A stretch of DNA of 64,000 bases from Homarus americanus (GCF_018991925.1 NW_024756914.1:6841373-6905372); one strand, 5' to 3'; shown: positions 20,605 to 31,440, counted from the first letter of the stretch. Notes: a model not told the origin generated them from the sequence alone. A program made the numbers and translations.

Positions 20605-21530
20605 ACCACCTGAGGCAGTACACGAGGCAGTACACGAGGCAGCACACGAGGCAGTACAGGAGGCAGTACACAGGGCAGTACACGAGGTAGTACAGGAGGC
20701 AGTACAGTAGGCAGTACACGAGGCAGTACACGAGGCAGTACACGGGGTGGTACTGGGGAGGCAGTACACGAGGGCGGTAAACGAGGGCGGTACACGAGGG
20801 CGGTACACGAGGGCAGTACACGGGCATTTTTGAGGTAGTACAGGAGGTAGTACACGAACGTACACGAGGTATTACACGAGGGCAGTACGAGGCAGTACAG
20901 GGAGGCGGTACACGAGGTGAGTACAGGAGGTACGGGAATAAACGAGGCAGTACACACGAGGGCGAAGTACACGAGGGCAGTACACGAGGCGGTACACGAG
21001 GTGAGTACACGAGGTAGTACAGGAGGCAGTACAGTAGGCAGTACACGGGCAGTACACGAGGCAGTACACGAGGAGGAGTAGTACAGGAGGTACACGAGGC
21101 AGTACACGAGGTGAGGCTGGGAGGCAGTACACGAAGGGCGGTAAACAGGGCAGTACACGAGGCAGTACACGAGGGCAGTACACGAGGCAGTACACGAGGT
21201 AGTACAGGAGGCAGTACAGTAGGCAGTACGAGGCGGTACGAGGGCAGTACGGTAGTACAGGAGGCAGTAGGCAGTACGAGGCAGTACACGGGCAGTACAC
21301 GAGGTAGTACAGGAGAGTACAGTAGGCAGTACGAGGAGGGCAGTGCACGAGGGCGGTACACGAGGTAGTACAGGAGGCAGTGCAGTGTACGAGGCAGTAC
21401 ACGAGGTGTTACACGCGAGGAGTGTCCACACGAGGGCAGTACACAAGGCGGTACACGAAGCAACACAAGAGGTAGTACACGAGGGCGGTACACGAGGCGG
21501 TACACGGTATTACACGAGGCGGTGGACGAG
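20605..21530 (+). repeat. 12-bp satellite GTACACGAGGCA
   Basis: About 0.9 kb of 12-18-bp units (cagtacacgagg, cagtacaggagg, cggtacacgaggg) organised in higher-order blocks: gaggtagtacaggaggcagtacagtaggcagtac recurs at least three times. The 300-residue Pro/Cys/Ser minus-strand frames are artefacts. Confidence 0.93.
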
Positions 21531-21564
21531 AAGCAGCATCTAACCTACCCTAACACCATATACC

Positions 21565-21592
21565 ACCACACACACACACACACACACACACC

Positions 21593-21637
<45 letters not shown>
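21565..21637. repeat. (CA)n microsatellite
   Basis: CA run broken once (cctttac) just upstream of the retroelement fragment. Confidence 0.95.
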
Positions 21638-21641
<4 letters not shown>

Positions 21642-21654
21642 AATTAGAAAACAC

Positions 21655-22346
21655 ACATCAGTGAAGTTGTCAAATCCTCCAGTTTCCGTCTCCACCTCCT
21701 CCGCCGAGTCAAGTCCTTCGGAGTTTCCTGCATCCGAGCTCCTCGGTGTTTACTCAACACTCATACTTCCCAAGCTCACCTATGCCTCCCCCACCTGGTC
21801 TTCCTCCCTAAATGCCACACAACGTAAACACATAGAAAAAGTACAAAAGAGGGCATGCAAGATTATTCTCTCCCCTTCCTACTCCACATATCAAGAAGCG
21901 CTCAACACACTGACCCTTTCGGCTCTCTCCGATCATCACCACGACCTCATCTGCAAATTTGGTGAGAAGCTTCTGCACCATCCTCGACACCGGCTCCTAC
22001 TACCACCCGAGATCCTTCTTCCGAGAATTGCTGTTCGACACCATTACCATATCCAGCCCATACGAGCACGTACTGATCGCTATAAGAACAGCCCAGTCCC
22101 AACCATTGTAAAGATTATCAATAACTTGTAATCAACCAGTGTATTCACTCCCAATCAATCTTGCTTTTTGCACTGTCACTATGTTGAAATGCCCTGTAGT
22201 ATGACCTTCTCCCCACCTAGTTATTATATATCATATTTGTATCACTTATGTTACTTGTATATTATTTGTCAATCAAGAGACCCATTCCCCAATTATGTAA
22301 CTGTATATTTTCACTGAACCGGCTGCCATGCTCTTTTAATAAACTA
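21655..22346 (+). mobile_element. 3' end of a CR1/L2-like non-LTR retrotransposon
   Basis: A 5'-truncated copy retaining the C-terminal part of the reverse transcriptase ORF and its 3' UTR. From about 21735 to 22131 the frame reads LLGVYSTLILPKLTYASPTW, then QRKHIEKVQKRACKIIL and TDRYKNSPVPTIVKIINNL before TAA. This is the post-catalytic region typical of Jockey-superfamily elements (conserved YxxxIxPxLxYAxPxW and ExxQKRAxxII patterns). The upstream part, SSFRLHLLRRVKSFGVS, lies in another frame, so there is a frameshift near 21735. The 3' UTR (22132-22346) ends with AATAAA at about 22339. No catalytic RT motif remains and the copy is dead. Clade assignment is from memory of the family. Confidence 0.75.
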
Positions 22347-23025
22347 CACACCACAACACACGGCACACACAACACTACTACCACACCAAACACCCCCTCC
22401 CCACACCACAACACACGGCACACACACAACACTGCTACCACACCAAACACCCCCTCCCCACACCACAACACCACCCACAACACCACCCACAACCACCACA
22501 CACTACCACCTCCCTCCCCACACCACAACACCACACTCCTCCCACCACACCAAACACCCTCCCCACACAACACACGGCACACACAACACTACTTACCACA
22601 CACCAAACACCCCCTCCCCACACCACACACACACACAACACTACTACCACACCCCGCTAAACACCCCTCCCCCACACCACAACACACGGCACACACTAAC
22701 ACTATTACCACAATTAAACACCCCCCTCCCCACACCACACAACACACGGCACACACACAACACTCACACACACCAAACACCCCCCCCACACCACAACACA
22801 CGACACACACAACACTACTACTAATCTTAAACACCCCCTCTCATTAATACAACAACACCCCCTCCCCATTAACCACAACACTGCTACCACACCAAACACC
22901 CCCTCCCCACACCACAACACCACCCACAACACCACCCACAACCACCACACACTACCACCTCCCTCCCCACACCACAACACCACACTCCTCCCACCCTCCC
23001 CCCACACACACACAACCCCTCATCC
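22347..23025 (-). repeat. Satellite of CACCACAACACACGGCACAC and AAACACCCCCTCCCC blocks
   Basis: Higher-order array built from caccacaacacacggcacac, acaacactactaccacacc and aaacaccccctcccca modules, repeated about eight times. A block of roughly 150 bp at 22430-22550 recurs at 22870-22995. It begins exactly at the 3' end of the retroelement. Confidence 0.88.
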
Positions 23026-23200
23026 CCCCCTCTCCACACCCCACACCATCGAGGCAATATGCGTACCTCCAACCTCCAAGGGTCGAGGAGGAGTGACCTC
23101 TTCGTTTTAGAGTGGGAGTATTTATAGGGCAGCAGACCCCAGGCTTGGCAATACCCAGCGTGAGTGTTTGTGTCTCTGCTCATATTGTCTCCTCTGTGTC
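23026..23200. other. Unique segment with TATA-like element on minus strand
   Basis: The minus strand reads ctataaatactcccac near 23130. A TATA-box match alone is weak evidence for a promoter. Confidence 0.25.
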
Positions 23201-23204
23201 TCAA

Positions 23205-23478
23205 GCTGTCTCTCTATCTCTCTCTTTCTCTCTCTCTCTCTTCCTCTATCTCTTTATCTGTGTTTTTCTTTGGTCTTTTCTCTACCATCATCACTACATC
23301 CACCATCACCACCACCACTACAATCACCATCACCTTCCTTACCACCCTCCCCATCACCACCCTCCCCATCACCACCCTCCCCGTCACCACCCTCCCCATC
23401 ACCACCCTCACCACTAACACCACCATCACCACCCACGTCACCACCACCTACATCCTCATCTACCATCACCAGCGCCAC
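23205..23478. repeat. (CT)n then CACCACCCTCCCCAT array
   Basis: Degenerate (CT)n at 23205-23260, then CATCACCACCAC text. Five near-perfect 15-bp units lie at about 23340-23415. Confidence 0.88.
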
Positions 23479-23598
23479 AACACCTGCTAATGGCGCTACT
23501 CTTTGATGCTGGCTTGGTAATTAAGGTGTAACAGGCAGCCACGAGTGATAATGGCGGAGCTGCAGTACTGAGGAACCGTATAGTGGCGCTGGTGATGG
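23463..23598. mobile_element. MITE-like 136-bp inverted repeat element
   Basis: A perfect 16-nt inverted repeat, CCATCACCAGCGCCAC (23463-23478) and its reverse complement (23583-23598), encloses 104 bp of unique, base-balanced sequence. No target-site duplication is visible. The left arm overlaps the edge of a CCATCACC-rich array, so part of the match may be fortuitous. Confidence 0.35.
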
Positions 23599-23611
23599 AG
23601 GCTCAGTGGAT

Positions 23612-23740
23612 GATGGAGAAGTTACAGTGTGTTGGAGATAATGATGGAGAAGTTACAGTGTGTTGGAGATAATGATGCAGAAGTTACAGTGTGTTGGAGA
23701 TAATGATGGAGGAATTACACTGTGTTGGAGATAATTAATG
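23612..23740 (+). repeat. 31-bp repeat, GATGGAGAAGTTACAGTGTG core
   Basis: Four units, each ending GTTGGAGATAAT. The fourth is diverged. Confidence 0.9.
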
Positions 23741-23838
23741 AGAGTAATTATCATCCTAATCAAAATTATAATAGCCTTCATCTTTTCTCTTGTGACGTCA
23801 CTGGTTGAGATGATCTAACGTTTTTAATGAGAATTTTA

Positions 23839-23840
<2 letters not shown>

Positions 23841-23884
<44 letters not shown>

Positions 23885-23979
23885 AGGAGCCATTAGCATC
23901 CCAGCAGTACATTCCCAGCTCTGAGTAATATATTGTTGATGGTAACTTTATTAAATTATACCAACCAGTTTGAGGGAGG

Positions 23980-24077
<98 letters not shown>
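23841..24077. repeat. (TG)n and (CA)n in inverted orientation
   Basis: (TG)n at 23841-23883 and (CA)n at about 23985-24077, separated by about 100 bp of unique sequence. The pair can fold back on itself. TGACGTCA lies at 23793-23800. Confidence 0.95.
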
Positions 24078-24078
<1 letters not shown>

Positions 24079-24115
24079 GGGTGATTATCCAGGCGGGAAG
24101 AGGTGGGAAATTAAC

Positions 24116-24262
24116 TTAATTATATAACTTGGGAAGGGGTTAATTATCCAGGTAGGTATTGGGTTAATTATCCAGGTAGGGGGTTAATTATCCAGGTAGG
24201 GGGTTAATTATCTAGGTAGGGGGTTAATTATCCAGGTAGGGAAGGGGGTTAATTATCCAGCA
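24116..24262 (+). repeat. 20-bp array of TTAATTATCCAGGTAGGGGG
   Basis: TTAATTA starts at 24116, 24140, 24164, 24184, 24204, 24224 and 24249. The four central copies are exactly 20 bp apart. TTAATTA is the palindromic core bound by many homeodomain proteins. Function is inferred only. Confidence 0.85.
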
Positions 24263-24352
24263 GCCTCCTACCGCCATCTATAGTTCTTGGTTGGGATGTC
24301 AGATTAGAAAACCCTTTTGTCAGGTTGCTCCTTCATCACGAGCTCTTTAATC

Positions 24353-24353
24353 A

Positions 24354-24407
<54 letters not shown>

Positions 24408-24408
24408 A

Positions 24409-24445
<37 letters not shown>

Positions 24446-24700
24446 TTTCTTTATATTAACTCTAGTCTCTCCGTGTCTGTCTTCGTCTGTCTGTATGTCT
24501 GGTTCGTCTGGTTTCGTTCGTCTGTATGTCTGTATGTCTGTCTGTCTGTCTGTCTGTCTGTCTTTCTCTTATATTAACCTAGTCTCTCCGTGTCTGTCTG
24601 TCTGTCTGTCTGTCTCTTTTATTAACTTAGTCTCTGTCTATCTGTCTCTTTTATTCACCCAGTCTGTCTGTCTGTCTGTCTGTCGGTCTGTCTGTGCCTA
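24353..24700 (+). repeat. (CTGT)n arrays with duplicated spacers
   Basis: CTGT runs are separated by near copies of cttttattaacttagtctctc. The spacer plus CTGT module is repeated three to four times. Confidence 0.92.
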
Positions 24701-24744
24701 CGCCAAGACCCAGTCAAGAATAAACTCATAATTACCACCGTATC

Positions 24745-25150
24745 CCCTCCCTCCCTCCCTCTCTTACCCCCTCACACCACCCTCTCCCTCTTTCCCTTAC
24801 CCCCTCACCAATTCTCTCCCTCTCTTTCCTTCCCTTTACCCCTCACCCCACCTCCCTCTTTCCCTACCCCCACACCACCCTCTCCTCTTTCCCTTACTCC
24901 TCGGGTAACACCCTCTCCTCTCTCCCCACTCCCTCACCCCACCTCTACCTCTCTCTCCCTTACCTCCTCTTCCATTACCTCTCTTTCCTTACCTCGCACC
25001 ACCCTCTCTTTTCTGGGCTGGGGAGAGAAGAGGAGGTAGGTTAGGAAGGGGATTGTTCGAGGATGAGGAGAAAGAGGAAGAGGGAGGAGGAGAGGAGGAG
25101 GAGGAGGAGGAGGAGGAGGAGGAGGAGGAGGAGGAGGAGGAGGAGGAGGA
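24745..25150. repeat. Polypyrimidine-to-polypurine switch
   Basis: CCCTCACACCACCCTCTCCCTCTTTCCCTTAC units (about 32 bp) run to 25015. Then polypurine runs 25020-25150, including pure (GGA)n at about 25085-25150. The strand asymmetry reverses within a few bases. Confidence 0.88.
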
Positions 25151-25184
25151 AGGGATCAGTGTGGCTTGAAGACTTGTTCTATAG

Positions 25185-25800
25185 GGTACTGAAGTGACGG
25201 AACACAGCCCAAGGGTACTGAAGGATCGGAAACAAAACTAAGGGGTAGTGAAGTGACCGGAACACAGTTAGCGGGTACTGAAGTGATCGAACACAACCTA
25301 AGGGCAACTGAACACAGCCTAAGGCACTAAAGTGATCGAACACAAACTAAGGGTACTAAGTGATCAACACAGCCCTAAGGGTACGAAGTGATCGTAAAAA
25401 CAAAATTTAAAGGACTGAACACAGCTAAGGAAGACTAGTATTAACACAGCCCTGGTACTGATGATTGGAACACAGCCTAAGGGTACTGAAGTGATCGAAC
25501 ACAGCCTAAGTGGGTACTGAAGTGATCGGAACACAGCCTAAGTGGGTATGAAGTGATTGAACACAGCCTAAGGGTACTGAAGTGATTGAACACAGCCTAA
25601 GTGGGTACTTGAAGTGATCGGAACACAGCCTAAGTGGGTACTGAAGTGATTGGAACACAAAATGCTAAGTGGGTACTGAAGTGATCGGAACACAGCCTAA
25701 GTGGGTACTAATGATCTGAACACAGCCTAAGTGGGTACTGAAGGATCGGAACACAACCTAAGTGGTACTGAAGATTGGAACACAAACTAACAAAAAAGAC
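25185..25800 (+). repeat. ~34-bp minisatellite, GAACACAGCCTAAGTGGGTA core
   Basis: About 18 units of gaacacagcctaagtgggtactgaagtgatcg with deletions. The left half is more degraded than the right. Confidence 0.9.
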
Positions 25801-26105
25801 CAGTAAGTCTAGTCTATTTTTCTATCTGGCTATAGTTGTGTCGTATCTATAAACATACATCTCCTCAGACCGTTCCATCTGGCCATATAACCAACCCACA
25901 CTGTATCAACCCTATCTAAAAATAACAAAGGTAGGCTCCCTCCTTTAACCCTACACAGCCAACCCACGCCTGCCTCCTTTATGGTGATCTGCCACCCAAC
26001 AAGCACACACACATAGACAAACTCAGGCGAATGAAAGAAAGAATGAAGAATATCGAAATGACGCCATATAGGTTTCATCAGTGAGAGTGTGTCGAGGTTA
26101 TGTGT
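25801..26105. other. Unique island, open on minus strand
   Basis: The minus strand is open from about 26162 to 25830. An acceptor-like cttgttgggtggcag is followed by ITIKEAGVGWLCRVKGGS, then DRVDTVWVGYMARWNGLRR and a TAG. There is no donor. It does not match a family I know and is reported as an unassigned frame only. Confidence 0.25.
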
Positions 26106-26600
26106 TTTCAAGGTCCTCCCTCTCCTTCCTCTCCTCCATCCTCCCTCCATCCCTCCCTCCACCCTTCATCTTACTCTCTCCACCTCTCCCCATTCCGCCC
26201 TTTCATCCAACCTCTGTCACTTCCACCTTCCCACCCACTTCCTTCCTCTTATCCTCCATCCATACTTTCTCACGCCCATGTTCCCCCACCCTTCCTCCAT
26301 CCTCCTCACCCTCCTTCCCCCCGCCTCTTCCCTTACTCCTCTCATCCCTCCCCTCCCTCCTCAAACACCCACCTGAGTCTCTCAGGAGCTATCTGGTGGG
26401 AGGCACCTGAAAGACACCTGGGAGGATTAATACTACTAGGTCGTCTGCTTGACAATGGAGTCACTGGTTCTGTGGAATCACAAGGAGAGAGACAGAAGGA
26501 GAGGAGGGGAGATGGGGAAGGGAGGAGATATAAGAGGGGGAGAGATAGAGGAGAGTGGGAAGGTATGCATGTGAGAGAGAGGTAGATGGGTATATGTCAA
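26106..26600. repeat. Pyrimidine tract, short unique piece, purine tract
   Basis: CCTCC/CATCC text at 26110-26370, about 110 bp of ordinary DNA, then GGGAGA text at 26480-26585. Another composition inversion. Confidence 0.8.
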
Positions 26601-26624
26601 GGACCTGACTCACTACTCCCATAC

Positions 26625-26700
26625 CCCATACACCCATCCCCACAACCCACCCACCCACCACCCACCCAGAACCCACCCACTTACCCACATACATACACAC
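26625..26700. repeat. (CCCA)n-like tract
   Basis: CCCATCCCCACAACCCACCCACCC text with CCCACC units. Confidence 0.75.
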
Positions 26701-26803
26701 CTGCGCTAAAGGTGTTTGATAGTAAATAAAAAGAGGCTGAAACCTGCCCTAACAGTGTCAATCAGATGGATAATATTGTCCTCAGAGATGTAACGCCAGG
26801 TAG

Positions 26804-26807
<4 letters not shown>

Positions 26808-26869
<62 letters not shown>
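26808..26869. repeat. (GA)n microsatellite
   Basis: A pure AG run of about 60 bp. Confidence 0.97.
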
Positions 26870-26870
<1 letters not shown>

Positions 26871-26884
26871 CTACACCCTTCAGT

Positions 26885-27240
26885 GCCAAGAAGGATAGAG
26901 CTAGAATGTCACAACAGGTCAATGCCAAGAATGATAAAGGAGCCAAGAGGCCAAGAATGATAGAGGAATCAAGAGTACCAAGAATGATAGAGGGTCAGAG
27001 TACCAAGAATGATAGAGGAGTCAGAGTACCAAGAATGATAGAGAGTCAAGAGTACCAAGAATGATAGAGAGTCAAGAGTGCCAAGAATGATAGCCAATAG
27101 TGCCACCACTCAGTGCTAAGAACGAATAGGAGCAATGAATAAGAATGATAGTGCCAAGAATGATAGAGTCAAGAGTGCCAAGAATGATAGAGCCAATAGT
27201 GCCACAACAGGTCAATGCCAAGAATGATAGTGGAGCCAGT
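26885..27240 (+). repeat. ~24-bp repeat, CCAAGAATGATAGAGTCA core
   Basis: About 14 degenerate units with AGAGTACC, AGAGTGCC or AATAGTGCCAC linkers. Confidence 0.88.
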
Positions 27241-27430
27241 GCCAGCCGACGAACATGGTGGTAGGAGGAAGGATTTGATTAATACTGTGTTGTCCCCCAC
27301 AACTGTGAGTGGCACCAAACAATTATAGTGGCAACGTCATCACCCACAGCTGATGCCACGTCTTTCCCAGTTTTGTCTCCCGGTAAGGTCAGGGTGCCTA
27401 CCAAAAGCAACCGGCCTTAGAAGAAAAAAA

Positions 27431-27479
<49 letters not shown>

Positions 27480-27640
27480 CTATACCAATTTTACCAATAT
27501 TTCAACTAAAAACAAAACACAAACACAATTCGATAACCAAAAACACGAAAATACAAGAAAAACACCGGTTTTTAAGCCCAACTAATCGTTTATCCCAATA
27601 GAGACTAAAAAAACACGATCTATTTAATTGTTTTATATTA
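27241..27640. other. Unique sequence with (A)n(GA)n
   Basis: An A-run plus (GA)n lies at about 27425-27478. Before it, cacccacag and cccggtaagg resemble a 34-nt exon on the plus strand (LMPRLSQFCLP), too weak to call. The rest is AT-rich with no gene seen. Confidence 0.4.
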
Positions 27641-27689
27641 TTTGTTTATGATGTATAAACTGTCAATTGGTGAGTATGTTGGTGGAAGG

Positions 27690-27750
27690 AGGAGGGAGGA
27701 GGAGGGAAGGGAGGGAGGGAGAGGGGAAGGAGGGAGGGAGGGGAGGAGCT
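27690..27750 (+). repeat. (GGGA)n polypurine tract
   Basis: GGAGGGAGGAGGGAAGGG text. Confidence 0.88.
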
Positions 27751-27834
27751 CAATGGAATACCTAATTTACTGTGCTGAATACACCAGCTTGTCTCAACAT
27801 CGGTCACCAGGCTTATTGTTGAACAGGAAGTTAT

Positions 27835-28110
27835 TGCATCGTACACGAGGTTATTGCATGTAATGTTGTTATTGCATAAGTGCCCGATTATTGCATGGTG
27901 CACGAGGTTGTTGCATGGTGCCTAGGTTATTGCATGATGCTCAGTTATTGCATGATGCCTGGGTTATTGCATGATGCCTGGGGTTATTGCATGATGCCCG
28001 GGGTTACTGCATGATGCCCAGTTATTGCATGCCTGGGGTTATTGCATGAAGCCTGGGGTTATTGCATGATACCTGCGGTTATTGCATGATGCCTGGGTAA
28101 TTGCATGTTA
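27835..28110 (+). repeat. ~19-bp minisatellite GGTTATTGCATGATGCCTG
   Basis: About 14 units with CCCAG, ACACGA and CTCA variants. Each carries ATTGCATGAT. Confidence 0.92.
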
Positions 28111-28144
28111 CACGGCACGATTTGCATTCACATAACACTTAATA

Positions 28145-29235
28145 TATCTACCTGTCACACTAACTCTACCTGTCACACTAACTCTACCTGTCACACTAAC
28201 TCTACCTGTCACACTAACTCTACCTATCACACTAACTCTACCTGTCACACTAACTCTACCTGTCACACTAACTCTACCTGTCATCACACTAACTCTACCT
28301 GTCACACTAACTCTACCTATCACACTAACTCTACCTGTCACACTAACTCTCTACCTGTCACACTAACTCTACCTGTCACACTAACTAATCACCTGTCACA
28401 CTAACTCTCTACCTGTCACACTAACTTACCTGTCACACTAACTCTACCCGTCACACTAACTCTACCTGTCAACACTAACTCTACCTGTCACACTAACTAA
28501 CCTACCTGTCAACACTAACTCTACCTGTCAACACTAACTCTACCTGTCACACTAACTCTACCTGTCACACTAACTAACTCTACCTGTCACACTAACTCTA
28601 CCTGTCACACTAACCTCTACCTGTCACACTAACTCTACCTGTCACACTAACTCTACCTGTCACACTAACTCTACCTATCACACTAACTCTACCTGTCACA
28701 CTAACTCTACCTGTCACACTAACTCTACCTGTCACACTAAGTAACCTCTACCTGTCACACTAACTCTACCTGTCACAATTAACTCCACCTGTCACACTAA
28801 CTCTACCTGTCACACTAACTAACTCTACCTGTCACACTAACCCTACCTGTCACACTAACTCTACCTGTCACACTAACTCTACCTGTCACACTAACTCTAC
28901 CTGTCACACTAACCTACCTGTCACACTAACTCTACCTGTCACACTAACCTCTGCCTGTCACACTAACTCTACCTGTCACACTAACTCTACCTGTCACACT
29001 AACTCTACCTGTCACACTAACTAACTCTACCTGTCACACTAACTAACTCACCTGTCAACACTAACTCTACCTGTCACACTAACCAACTCTACCTGTCACA
29101 CTAACTCTACCTGTCACACTAACTCTACCTGTCACACTAACCTACCTGTCACACTAACTAACTCTACCTGTCACACTAACTCTACCTGTCACACTAACTC
29201 TACCTGTCACACTAACCCTACCTGTCACACTACCT
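28145..29235 (+). repeat. 1.1-kb minisatellite CTCTACCTGTCACACTAA
   Basis: About 60 copies of an 18-bp unit with small indels (CTAACTAA, CTGTCAACA). At 18 bp most units stay in frame for a while, giving Thr/Ser/His/Cys frames on plus and a GRVSVT repeat on minus. These are artefacts. There are no unique spacers, so this is not a CRISPR array. Confidence 0.96.
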
Positions 29236-29480
29236 TCCTAAATTAACTCAAGTAAGGTGTATAAAAGTGAATTGTTTTAATGAGTAAAAAATGGGACGTC
29301 GTTTGATATTTCAGTCGACGCTAATTAGATTGACGTTAAAGACACTCTTAATTTATTTGGTTAATTGAATTATCGTATTGTAATCAATTTGCATATTATC
29401 ACAACTTGTTTCATCACAGGGAATTATTAGGCTGAGATTGTGGGACTTACACACATGTACACACATATATATTGTACAGT

Positions 29481-29547
29481 ACACACACACACACACACAC
29501 ACACATACACACATACACATACTATCTCCTCCATGCAGAATTGAGAA

Positions 29548-29602
<55 letters not shown>
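29481..29602. repeat. (CA)n and (GA)n microsatellites
   Basis: (CA)n at about 29481-29518 with TACACA breaks, and (GA)n at about 29545-29600. Confidence 0.95.
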
Positions 29603-29603
<1 letters not shown>

Positions 29604-29622
29604 GGCTCATCACTGCCTCGTG

Positions 29623-29659
29623 ATTGGTTGGCCTGAGAGTGACAGAAAGTCCCTCCAAT
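29623..29659. promoter_or_regulatory. Facing pair of CCAAT boxes
   Basis: ATTGG at 29623-29627 and CCAAT at 29655-29659, start to start 32 bp, in opposite orientation (tgattggttg and ccaatcaaaa). Similar to the boxes in the larger clusters. Confidence 0.3.
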
Positions 29660-29734
29660 CAAAACAACGCTCTTGGCAGAATAAACGGGCCAAGTGATTA
29701 GCCATTCACGGACGAGAACACCTGAATCCTTCAT

Positions 29735-29900
29735 CTCCTTACTCCCCCTCCCCCTCTGCCCCCCCCCTCCTCCTCCTCCCTTCTCTCTCCTCCCTCCTGC
29801 CCCCCTCCTCCTCCCCCTCTTGCCCCCCTCCTCCCTCTGCCCCCCTCCCTCCCCTCTGCCTCCTCCCTCCCTCTGTCTCCTCCCTCCCTCCTGCCTCCGT
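29735..29900. repeat. CCTCC/CTGCCCC pyrimidine array
   Basis: About 20-bp units of cccccctcctccctctgc repeated six to seven times. Confidence 0.85.
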
Positions 29901-29954
29901 TGGTGGTTTCTATTATATTGTGCCGATAAATTGAGTTCTTTGCTGAGAAAGACA

Positions 29955-30030
29955 TCCTAAAACCCTTTAGAGAACCCCTTTAGAGAACCCCCTTTAGAGA
30001 ACCCTTTAGAGAACCCCTTTAGAGAACCTA
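29955..30030 (+). repeat. 15-bp repeat CCCCTTTAGAGAA
   Basis: Six units of aaccccctttagag with a variable C count. Confidence 0.92.
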
Positions 30031-30106
30031 TTTATGGGATATATTTATACAACATTTTAGAGAACATTATAATATATTTCTTTAGTTATTAGGTCGAAGA
30101 TTACTC

Positions 30107-30195
30107 TGTCTGTCTGTCTGTCTGTCTGTGTCTGTCTGTCTGTGTCTGTCTGTGTCTGTCTGTCTGTGTCTGTCTGTGTCTGTCTGTCTGTCTGT
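30107..30195 (+). repeat. (CTGT)n with GTCTGTGT variants
   Basis: CTGT units interrupted by tgtgtctg at regular intervals. Confidence 0.92.
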
Positions 30196-30299
30196 TCGTC
30201 TCTTACACACTCATTATCTCGCTCACACTCTCACACCTTCTTTCACTATCACACATCCATATGCATTAGCATCTTTCTCTTCTATCTCTTGATTTGTTA

Positions 30300-30544
30300 A
30301 GGTAAGATAAATTAAAATATAAATAAAGTTGACATTATACTTTCAGTTCGTCAGTGCAGGCAGAAGGCAGGTGAACGTTCGTCTGGTTAAGCTTCCATAC
30401 GCGCGTCAGTGGAGGTGGAAAGTCAGGCGAATGTTGTTTGCCTGCGCTGGCACTGTTTTGACGACAGGCATTAATCGTAACTTAAACCCTATTAGTTCCC
30501 CTGACATCAACACAACACTTGTGTCTTTCAGGCTTGACTTTTAA
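30300..30544. other. Unique base-balanced island with plus-strand frame
   Basis: An acceptor-like cattatactttcag at about 30345 is followed by 65 open codons (FVSAGRRQVNVRLVKLPYAR at the start, VSFRLDF at the end) closing with TAA at 30542-30544. No donor is needed if it is terminal, but no polyA signal or family match is visible. It abuts CCAAT array C. Confidence 0.25.
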
Positions 30545-30710
30545 CCAATCACAGCGTTTGATCTCAATATCGTCATACCAGTGAAGACTAGTGATTGGCG
30601 GTAGAGATTTACTAATAACCAATCACAGCGTTTGATCTCTATACGTCATAACATTGAAGATTCTTGTAATTGGAGGAGAAATTTACTAATGACCAATCAG
30701 CGTGCTTGAC
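30541..30710 (+). promoter_or_regulatory. 74-bp tandem repeat with paired CCAAT/ATTGG (cluster C)
   Basis: CCAAT starts at 30545, 30619 and 30693, exactly 74 bp apart. ATTGG starts at 30594 and 30669. Each unit therefore carries two boxes facing each other across about 49 bp. The unit opens with AACCAATCACAGCGTTTGAT and is 2.3 copies long. The spacer sequence is also conserved, so this is a true tandem duplication. Confidence 0.7.
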
Positions 30711-31065
30711 CAGTTTATAGCCAGCTTTAGAAGTTATTGTTTGGTTGTGAATTCATAATTAACTTCTTAATGCGTTTAATATCTGTTTATAATACTGTTG
30801 GTAAGTGAAGAAATAGATGGCAGAGAAAATAAAAATAACAATAACAACAATAATAATAACCGACCTCGGTCATGGGTCGTATAAAGACATTATAAACCCC
30901 ATTTGGAATTTCTTCAGACATTAATGGCTTATCCATTATCCACGCATCTTCTCATGGGGAGGGGGGAGGATTTAGGAGGTCTAGAGCTCGGGAGATTATA
31001 ATATATTCTATTTGGCATTGTCTGTCAGATGATAATGGATACTATTAATCTGACGAGGGAACTAC
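30711..31065. other. AT-rich unique sequence, no gene
   Basis: Includes a short ATA/AAC run near 30830-30860. No frame or splice pair is supported. Confidence 0.5.
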
Positions 31066-31440
31066 TTGAGCTGCTTAAACTTCTCTCACTCTTTTCTCTT
31101 ACTTTATTTTTTCTTTATGGGTTTCTGCCTTTTTTCTTTCTTTTTTCTAGGAGGGATTAACGGCAACAATGGGCGAAACGAAAATACCAGCAATCGCTTT
31201 ATGCTTGATTATAAGTGCACAACAAAACGATTAATATCAACAATCGCGTTATGTATACAGGCTGTCTCTGTATGGCCACCTCTTTGGTTAGGGAGGTGCC
31301 TGGCTGCCGTGATAATTGGCGTTATCTGCTGGGAGGTCCTCCGAGGGGCTCCTGTTCTCCTACTAACGTCAGAACACACCCATATTCAGAAGGATTTTGT
31401 CTATGTTACCTAAACTGTATATTTATATTTCAAATATAAT
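31066..31440 (+). other. Unassigned island after a strong acceptor-like site
   Basis: A long pyrimidine tract ending ctttcttttttctag at about 31150 is the best acceptor look-alike on the plus strand. Eighty-six codons follow (starting GINGNNGRNENTSN) to a TAA at about 31411, including a hydrophobic stretch near GRCLAAVIIGVICW. A second frame is open and cysteine-containing (CLCMATSLVREVPGCRDNW), and the minus strand is open too. Such symmetric openness argues for chance or a decayed mobile element. Confidence 0.25.

Noticed and set aside
20594..21505. 303-residue Cys/Pro/Ser frame resembling a secreted protein
   Set aside because: Translation of the 12-bp GTACACGAGGCA satellite. Two other minus-strand frames are also open.
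26370..26480. Plus-strand exon look-alike AIWWEAPERHLGGLILLGRL
   Set aside because: Acceptor after a pyrimidine tract, but no donor before the purine repeat.
26760..26810. Possible small plus-strand exon MDNIVLRDVTPG
   Set aside because: Weak acceptor, 34-nt length, and a (GA)n immediately after the donor.
28145..29235. Regular 18-bp repeats resembling a CRISPR array
   Set aside because: Units are head to tail without unique spacers and the context is eukaryotic, so it is a minisatellite.
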